A DNA stretch of 64,000 bases, from assembly GCF_002865645.1 (NCBI RefSeq), contig NW_020194685.1:2629363-2693362 (forward strand). The letters are read 5' to 3'. Under the pieces are notes generated by a model. The model did no database searches. It was given only the letters and a program-made list of their open reading frames with translations, and was not told the DNA's origin. Positions 56,281-64,000 of the stretch are shown one piece after another. The position numbers and the translations under genes are program-made. Source of the DNA: Hyaloscypha bicolor E. Lineage: Eukaryota; Ascomycota; Leotiomycetes; Helotiales; Hyaloscyphaceae. Every line of letters begins with the position of its first letter. The first letter of the stretch is position 1.

Positions 56281-58329
56281 ATATAGTTAATAACTTATAT
56301 AACTTAAAACCTTATACTAGAGTTAATAGTTATTTAATAATTAATTTCTGGATATGATATAATATTATATAATTAGTAATATTCGCTTAGTCTAATACTA
56401 CTCAGGGAGTGAATCTCAGGGGTTATAATACAAAAAAAGTTACGTGTCTCGCCTCGTCCTATATCTATTATACTTCTATTAAAAGTTATTATTTATTAAC
56501 TAATTAGTTTAGGAATTCTACTTGGAATAAGCAAGTTAGATATGTAAATGTTTTATTAAACAAATATAGGAGCTATTAATCTTATATTTCTAGAAATATT
56601 GAGAAGTATTTGGTATAGCCTATTATATATAACTAGCCGTTCTAAATCTTTAATATTCTTAATTTTGAATTCTAATCTTTATATATATGAAATACTACTT
56701 TGGAATTCGATATAATAGCTATTACTTATTTATTCTTGATTATAAGCTATACTATTATATCTCTTGGAATTAAATATTTCAGGTATGTATTTATAGGAAA
56801 GGCTCTAGTAGCTTAAAAGTACTAGTACTTGTTATTTTATAATATATTAATACTAATAGGTATTTCAATAATTAGGAATTTATTAATAATACCTAAATAC
56901 TAATAGGAATATATACTAAATATATAGGCTCTAAATTTAATTTAATAATTAATATATATAGGTAGTAGTTATTATTCTCTAATTCTGAATTCACCTCGAA
57001 CTTTGCTAAAAATTCATACTTTATATTTACTTGCCCTTAATATCTACTACCTTTAATTTTATTATATCCTTAACTTCTTATTATTTAACCTAAAACTTAT
57101 ATAATAAGTTTATTTAAATCCAAGTATCCTTGGTATAATAACTATTTTATAAATAATAAACTATATTCTCTAATTTCTCGGTATCCAAAGTATAACTATA
57201 AGAACCCCGGATAGGAGGATTACTTAAGGAGTAAATCTCTAAATTCTGTCTGATCTACTAGAAGTAGTTAAGGTAAGACTATAAAGCTCTTAAATTCGAA
57301 TAGAACTAATAAAAATAATATTCTAGATACTATTTAGGAGGGTTTATTCTAATCTGGGACTGAGTAGGAGAGGCTTAGTACCTAGCGAAAAAACTGCGCT
57401 TTAGTGCGTTTAAAGATATATATAGAGGCTATATCTAAAGGTACGAACCTTAGTTTGATTCTATATAAATATTAGGCTAATATATTATATAATTAATTTA
57501 GGATCTAATAGAACTTATAGTTAAACTATACGAGCGAATGCGATTAATGTCCCAAAAGGAAAGCCTGCTTTACTATTACCTCCTTTAGTCGAACTATATT
57601 ATAAGGTACTAGCTTCGTATATCTTTTGCACCTATATGGCGTCTAGTAATATAAAGGGGGTATGAATGAAGCGTGGTATATGCCGTAAAACGTATATTAA
57701 TCTTAATAAATAGGGCCCTGTAAATATTATTATTTTATGTAATATTCAGGAGGCATATAAATAGTAAGTTATTTTACTATATGCGATTACTATGGCTAAT
57801 ATAATTAATAGAAACGAGCTCTTACTTATAGATTTCGCTATATATCTCGCAAAAGATATATATTTATATTAATAGCTTTATTTTTTAGTAAATGAGCTTC
57901 TAGAATAGGAGGAGGTTAAATAGAGCTTTGACTTTCCTTTTCTAGCTATTAAGGTAAACCTTAATTATAAACTTAATATATTAAAACGAGCTAATTAATA
58001 TTAGGTTAATGAGAAGACAAAGGAGGTAGAGGCACTTAGCCTATCTTCCTTTAAACAGGAGGCACTTGAGCTCCTGATTAGTTAATTTACTCAACAGAAA
58101 AAGACTAATTCAAGGCATATATATATATGCTTTGATATTAACGAGGAGTACGAGCTAAAATCGCCTTTACTAGAACAGGAAAATGGCCAAAGTAGCCGCT
58201 CTGGTATAATATTAATATCTCTAACCCCTGAGCTAGATACTCTAACTCCCGCTCCTGATTAAGCTAGCCAGGAAAGGGTCTTTCCAGGTGGAATTACTAT
58301 GTCCCAAGTAAACGCCTAATTAGCGGCTA

Positions 58330-58586
58330 ATTGCGAATCAGAGCCTGAATTTGAAGCTAGAGCTTTATCTGCGAGAAAGAGAAAGAGATCAGAGGAAGAG
58401 GAGACTTTTGATAACGGAGTAATCGATTTGGAAGCTACTGGGGATAGCGTTTTTGTTCCCAATAGATTAGCTAATGCTCTAGGGGGTAGAGAGGGTAGTG
58501 AAGATAATAATGGAGCCCGGAGGGTACTACCAGCTAGAAAAAAGTCTATGTATAGGGGCAAGCACGTGAGGTTTAGTGACGAATAA
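58330..58586 (+). pseudogene. C-terminal relic of a second transposon reading frame
   Basis: An open plus-strand stretch, EFEARALSARKRKRSEEEETF to RRVLPARKKSMYRGKHVRFSDE, then stop at 58584-58586. It is basic and low complexity, of the sort seen at the C-terminus of transposon proteins. It is inside the transposon and is not a host gene. The opposite strand also has a 103-codon open frame, which I consider a shadow. Confidence 0.4.
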
Positions 58587-58764
58587 GGGGGGGCGATCTG
58601 AGTACTGAAAATCTCGTATGTAACCAATTAATTATCTTTAGTGCCATGCGATCATTAATTTATCGTGATTTCGCATATAAAATGCGACTAATTTAATGTT
58701 GGGGTGGCAATTCGCGAAAATGCCGAGTTTTGATCCGAGCGTTCTTAAATTAAACCGTAGCCCG

Positions 58765-59196
58765 GCATATGAAAAAAGGCATGGCGTTCTGTGTCCGCCC
58801 AACGAGGCTTTCCTGGTACCACTTCTCCCAAGGCTCTCCCCGGAATCCTGTTGCAAACTCACCATGGGTTTTGGGTGAGTCATATCTAACCGTTTGATTG
58901 GAATCTTTGGGGCTCTCGCGGTGGAGGCTGGACGATAATGGGTGCCGTCGCCTGTCGTGCTTTGGCCTCTTGCCGCTGGAGGCTTGAATCTACCCATTCA
59001 TGGTGTTTTCAGGCGGACCAATCCGATGCGTCACTCTGAGACAACAAAAATGCTGATCGATGAGCTGTGTCTTGGTAGACAACAATTTCTGCCGAGAGTC
59101 CCAGCTATCTCTCGTCACTGCGCATCTCTCCTTCAGTTATCCCATGAGAAACAGTTTTACCTGCAGCACGCAAGAAACCCTGGAGCCACCCTGCAA
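58765..59196. other. Upstream region of the patatin/GTPase gene
   Basis: A GT donor at 58874 (TTGG|GTGAGT) and an acceptor near 59010 (TTTTCAG|GCGG) suggest a 5'-untranslated intron or a further coding exon; the data do not decide. Alternative in-frame ATG at 59026 would add 57 residues to the protein. The transposon ends only 437 bp before ATG 59197. Confidence 0.35.
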
Positions 59197-62100
59197 ATGT
59201 CCTCGCCTTCAGCCGACGGCCAAGCTGACCCCCCTGAACCTGACATAGTGAAAAGTGAAGTCGAAATGCGCTGTGACTACTACGAAGTAGATCCGAAAAG
59301 TCATTCTACCGATTTGTGTTACTGTAATGTGTGTAAATGCACACTTTGCTCAAACTGCTGGACCCGCCAAGTTCCACACTGGAAGCAGCAATTGGGACCT
59401 GGGGGAATTCCACATGAGAAAACTGATCTTTGGGTTGCAGAGCAGGTCGAGAAAGTCCTCTCGCCACCACCGGACCATCTCGCCTACCAGCAACTCTACC
59501 TGGAAGATGAAGAGACCGCATGGTTTGGTGAGTCAGAGAGCCTTGTTGAATTATCGCTACTGATCTGAAGGTGTGTTCATTTAGGCATTGATCATGATAC
59601 CCGGCAAGAAGAACCGCTTCTTTTCCAAGATCATGGGAGATACGCAGAATTAATGGCAATTACCAACGCCAAAAGAATCGAGATTAGAGAACTCGGCAAC
59701 AGCGAACAAGGCTACAGCCCATCCAAGGACACACGAACCCCTTCCTTGGTCTCATTTGTTGGACAAACTGGTGCAGGAAAGAGTGCTCTTATCAAGCTCA
59801 TAGTCGAGTTCAATCAAAAGCCTCGAGCTGAAAACGCCGATGAGAAATTCCCTTCTCCAGTCGTGGGCATCTCAGGACATCACATGCCAACTTCAGAGGA
59901 TGTTCATCTTTATCTAGATCCTTTGACTGCTTTCACAGATGGACCCATATTGTATGCCGACTGCGAAGGTTTAGAAGGAGGAGAGCGGGAACCAGAAGGA
60001 GCTAAATACCGCAAAAGAAAACAAAGCTCAATCGCGCCCAGTCCAAACAGCGAGGGGTCTTCATTCAAAGACAGATATAGTTCGGAGCGTTTTCTGGCGT
60101 GGTCAGACTCTCCCGCTCGACGGACAAGACATTTTGCAGTCAGCAATCTATATCCGCGTCTATTGTTCACCTTCTCAGATGTCATCGTCTTCGTGCTGAG
60201 GAACCCAAGGTGAGTTCCTATAACTAATTCTCGGCATTCGTTAACAGCACCACAGAGTCATCGAGGGTGTTCTTGAGAGACTGGTGGAATGGGCAGCAGT
60301 AGCATTGGAGACCTCATCGAATCAGCCTGTCTTGCCTCATGCAATCATTGCCCTGAATGCTTCCGAAAACAGCATCGATCCAGAATTGTGGGATACTGAC
60401 GTCGCCACTGAGCGGCTGCTTGAATCATTGTCTCAGACTGTCCGGCAAAATGAGTGTTTTAGGAAACATTCTCAAATCTGGGCGGGCCGGAACAAGCAAA
60501 TTAAGACTGTGAAGCAATTGATGCTTTCATACTATAGCTCGCTCAGGGTAGGTGTCTACATGCTCAGCCTTTATAGCCCGTCCCTCTCTTCTCCCCTTTC
60601 AGTTGGGAGGGAAGACAACAAACTTGGGCAGAATCTTGCTAATAATATTTCCCTGAATCTAGATTGTACGAATCCCCGCCGAAGGCCGGCCTAAGTTAAT
60701 TCAAGAGCAAACGCAAAAACTTTATGAAGAAGTACTAATGGGATGCCAAAAATCCAGAGAACGCAAAGAATCTTTGCGTATGCTCCTCGATGCTGAAGAA
60801 CTCCAATCTTACCTCCAGTGCGCTTTCGATCACTTCGCGAGGACCCTCGATATTGCTTTTGATTTTGTACAAGCCTCATTCTTTAACAGCCCTATTCCGT
60901 TGAATTTTGGCGGAAATATTCTCAAACTAGCAATCAACATGATGGAGCTGAAGGAATACACCAGCGCGCGCTCAATTTTTGGTAAGCTGAGCAACGTGGT
61001 GGCATCATGCATCATGCAAGATTCGGTGCGGCATGACATAAAAGGTATGTTCAGGCGTTTGAGAGCAGAGAGGCGTATAGCTCATATTTATTCAAAATAG
61101 GAACAGCGGAACTCATCTTTCCGCAATATTTGGATCATTTAGATAACGCCCTCAGGGATTTCGACGACCGATATTGGCCCTGCGAGTATATTCTCCGTGG
61201 GGCAGTCCCTGCACATATCCAGGCTCACCTCAATTCTATCCATTTCCACTACAACATGAGGGAATCGGCAGTGCTATACCGGTGTGTAAATGTCCGATGC
61301 GGTCATGGGTCAAAGGGACACCAGCTGAAAGATGGGAGGGTATTTGCGGCTGGCAGTTACGTCTCCGATTTTTCGTTTGAGAGTTACCACAATGACTTTC
61401 GTAAACACGTCTACCTCCGACTGGAACATCTTCTCAAATCGCTTTCTAATAGCATAAAGAAAGGAGAGGCTCCCAGTGCCGCCGCTGCGAGAATCCACAG
61501 AGATGATGTTCTCAGCCACTTCTATGGAAACCGAACCAAGAAAGAGGCAAGAGCCTTCCAGAGCCATTCGGTCTGCTTTTGCTGCCTGTTTGAGCCTCCT
61601 GAGCACGTGCTCCCGTGTGGACACGTTCTTTGTACCCCCTGCGTAAGATCATATGGACGGCCTAAAGGTGGAAATCTGTTCGAGATACATGAATGCCCTC
61701 TGGAGATAAACACACCGGGCCGATGTCAATCCGTGACTCTATACCTCAAGCCCGAAGCTTCAGGAATTCGCGTCTTGTCACTTGATGGGTAATTGTTTCA
61801 GCCCTGCTTGAGATTCACTATGTTGGCTTATTCGCTGACTCAATCTTTAGGGGTGGAATTCGTAGCATTGTTCAACTCGAAACTCTTCGTCTGATAGAAA
61901 AGGAAATGAATGGGAAATTACCCATTCAATGTTTCTTCGATATGGTTGTTGGCAAAGGGTAAGAACACTTGAGCAGATACACCACGAAGATTGCACTTTT
62001 GGAATTATTCTAACAGTAATGCTCTCTTTCAGTACGGGTGGACTCATTGCCCTTGGCCTCGTCACGCAGAGCTGGACTATGGAAGACTGTCTATGTCACT

Positions 62101-63978
62101 TCGAGCGGATATGCAGCAAAGCCTTTCCTCGTCACAATAAGCGTGGTATTCCAGTGCTGGCTTGGATTCGTGAGAGATACAAACCCAAGCCTGAAACAAC
62201 TGCATTTGAGATTGCTTTGAAGGGAGCATTTCCAGAGACTCAGCACTTGTTTGGAGATCCTCGTCCAAGTGGCAAACCAGGCTCGCATATAAAAGTGGCA
62301 GTCACTGCTACCTCCTCTGCTGGAAGGACAGTTCTCTTGGGAAACTATAACCGTTATGCTTCAAAAAAACGTACGTATCTAGTCCTAGGACAGCCTATAG
62401 TCTTGATCACTCAGTTATTAAACAGTTCGCTATCATTTTCGTCGTCCGGAGAAAATAAATATGGAATTAAAAGTCTGGGAGGCGTAAGTAATCCAAGAAA
62501 TACGCCCATTCGAACACTAATGTTTCTAGGGCTCGAGCGACAATGGCAATGCCGAAACTATTCAAAACAATCCAAAATGGAAGATCAAAGCACCTCTCTC
62601 TTGAGGGTGCAGATTTACGTCACAATCCAATTTTAGTCGCACACAATGAGTACAAAATTGCATCAACAGGAAGTGGTGTGGAGATCGAATATCCCGATGT
62701 GGTCCTGTCACTTGGAACGGGGCTAACGGCCACTTCGAGTCAAAATTCGAAGGACTCGGAGAAAGTATCTATCATTTCTCGACTGAAAAGACAAGGAAGT
62801 ACCAAGACTCAGCAGAGACGTGCGAAGGGAGAAATCTCTGTCTCGCCGGAACCCGGTGATTCGTGGGACGAGTACATGAATCGTTGGCCTATTTCAGCTC
62901 CGACGTCAAGGTTTGTTCGGTTCAATCCCGAATTCAAAGAAGAATTGTTAGGATCAGAGGATATCGCTACTGTAGAGTCTATGCAACGTATCGTTCAGGA
63001 CCACTATGCCACTGGTAATCAGATCAAACGACTTACTGCTCAGCTATTTGCCACACTTTTCTACTTCGAATGCTCCGATACAGTTCTTGGAGCAGAGAAT
63101 AATCAGGTCACCGTTCAAGGTAAGCAAATTTATATTCTCCAAAATATCTTCAAGCTTATTTACGTGTAATTTCAGGACGAATATTGTGCCGTCTTCCAAA
63201 TGAGACACCAGAGATATCTGAGATTGGGAAGTTACTCAGAGACGGTGACACTGGAGACACCCAATTCATATTTCAAGAAGACGGTGGCACTACACAGCAT
63301 TTCCAGATAACTCCCGAAATTGTTCAGAAAATGATCAACCATTTGAACTTTAAGATGCCCAGAATACAAATTCGCGGAGTGAAAAATCTGCCGTTTCAAG
63401 CAGTTCTACGTTGGAAGGAGGAAGACTTTTCGATCAGCGGGTTTCCTCGCATCCTTCTACGAGACCCGAGCCAAACAATGAGTAAAATATCCTTCGAGAG
63501 AGTATTTGGGATTTTTATTGGCTGACAATTAATGTGGAGGGCAGCATCAAGCGACTCAATGGGGAGAACTCAACAAACACCGCCGAAAACGTTGGACTAT
63601 CCCACCGCCAGATGAATCAGCATTCGTCTCGATGGTAGACCCAAATGAGTCTCTATACGAAGTTCAAGGAGACGACACTTACGACACCTTAACAACTCAA
63701 CAAGAGCTGCGGAAAACCATCGAAGTTGATCCGAGCTTGCCACGAGGGTCGGTCACCGATGGTAAGTGTGTTTATAGTGTTGACCCTGATACACTATCTG
63801 ACTTTGAAACCCCCAAAAATAGAAAGCCAGTTGGTGGGTATTGCAGGTTCTTCTCACTCTAAAAGGCCTTCCACCATTTCGGAGGCACCATCAAGTGGAA
63901 CGTATATCGAGGATACTCCGACACGTGACAGCACGGAAAATTCCACGTACCTTACAATCATGTTCAACAACCATAAAG
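59197..63978 (+). CDS. Multidomain protein: B-box-like zinc motif, P-loop GTPase-like, RING, patatin-like (catalytic dyad substituted); partial at right edge
   Basis: Twelve exons seen: 59197-59527, 59585-60209, 60256-60547, 60663-61044, 61101-61788, 61851-61958, 62033-62370, 62426-62483, 62530-63119, 63176-63481, 63552-63761 and 63823-63978, all in phase, at least 1361 residues; a donor at 63979 shows it continues. Order: Cys-rich B-box-like motif from C26 (CDYYEVDPKSHSTDLCYCNVC); P-loop GQTGAGKS at 170-177 with a DCEGLEGGE Walker B/G3-like segment near 230; an alpha-helical region; RING finger from C702 (CFCCLFEPPEHVLPCGHVLC..PCV); then a patatin domain beginning RVLSLDGGGIRS. Intact patatins have GTSTGG and an Asp-Gly-Gly/Ala dyad. 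Here the nucleophile elbow reads VVGKGTGG (Gly at about residue 809) and the Asp position is Glu (LEGADLRHNP, residue about 966). The oxyanion loop GGGIR is kept. Patatin domains are lipid hydrolases; fungal patatin-NLR-type proteins are implicated in immunity or incompatibility. Here the loss of both residues suggests a pseudoenzyme. Confidence 0.78.
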
Positions 63979-64000
63979 GTATATCAAGGCAAAATTCTAA

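Larger units (their letters stand above)
53826..58759 (+). mobile_element. Degenerate DNA transposon with terminal inverted repeats, 4.9 kb, RIP-like A+T-rich
   Basis: Terminal inverted repeats 53826-53860 and 58725-58759, 35 bp each, match at 28 of 35 positions without gaps; the left copy starts TACGGGCTGATTTAG. Most differences are C/T or G/A transitions. A 5-bp duplication, GCCCG, flanks them at 53821-53825 and 58760-58764. The inside is extremely A+T rich with abundant TA and TAG/TAA stops, sharply unlike both flanks, as expected after RIP. It encodes relics of an integrase-core protein on the plus strand and a charged C-terminal relic near 58586. The class is not certain: integrase-type DDE, 5-bp duplication and inverted termini would fit a Ginger-like or related element. 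Confidence 0.78.

Noticed and set aside
58316..58627. 103-codon minus-strand open frame
   Set aside because: Antisense shadow of the charged transposon C-terminus on the plus strand; Ser/Leu-rich without features.

Overview
This window is nuclear DNA of a filamentous ascomycete (Pezizomycotina), most likely a leotiomycete; the exact order is an inference. Reasons: genes carry many short introns (mostly 47-60 bp) with GT..AG ends and CTRAY-type branch sites, genes lie on both strands without operons, and the products are typical of the group: berberine-bridge-type FAD oxidase, NmrA-like protein, CE16-type esterase, PTH11/rhodopsin-domain protein, DUR3-type urea transporter, 2EXR proteins and an INCENP with fungal features. 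A block of about 4.9 kb is extremely A+T rich and looks like a transposon destroyed by repeat-induced point mutation (RIP). Exon limits were placed by hand from splice consensus, frame and family resemblance.

Layout. 1-8 kb: the 5' end of a calpain-like gene running off the left edge, about 2.8 kb with no convincing gene, a BBE-like FAD oxidase, a broken FAD monooxygenase, a four-exon beta-carbonic anhydrase and an NmrA-like gene with an apparent frameshift. 8.9-13.6 kb: a Gln-rich SSXT-domain protein (SWI/SNF type) and a secreted CE16-type esterase gene interrupted by a 495-bp solo-LTR-like insertion that contains an 18-bp minisatellite. 15.5-35.2 kb is the gene-dense core: a Cys-rich membrane protein, a DUF4419-like short gene, a DnaJ protein, INCENP, a mitochondrial acyl-CoA dehydrogenase, IST1, an aromatic-acid-exporter-like membrane protein and an 86-residue two-exon gene with a decayed copy of its own 3' end beside it. 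36-47 kb: a six-exon zinc-finger-like protein, a metaxin/GST-fold protein, a rhodopsin-domain membrane protein, an MFS relic and a small acidic protein.

48-58.8 kb is the dynamic part: 2EXR relics, a seven-exon DUR3-type transporter, then the A+T-rich element (53826-58759) with 35-bp terminal inverted repeats, a 5-bp target duplication (GCCCG) and a decayed integrase-core gene. About 430 bp beyond it starts the most striking gene of the window (59197 to beyond the right edge): at least 12 exons encoding a B-box-like zinc motif, a P-loop GTPase-like domain, a RING finger and a patatin-like domain in which both catalytic-dyad positions appear substituted (Ser to Gly, Asp to Glu). It looks like a multidomain, possibly immune or incompatibility-type protein with an inactive patatin module.

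Most genes are independent housekeeping or accessory genes. Two compact divergent pairs probably share promoters (INCENP/acyl-CoA dehydrogenase, IST1/aromatic exporter). At least four genes are broken (monooxygenase, esterase, MFS, 2EXR) and one is suspect (NmrA).
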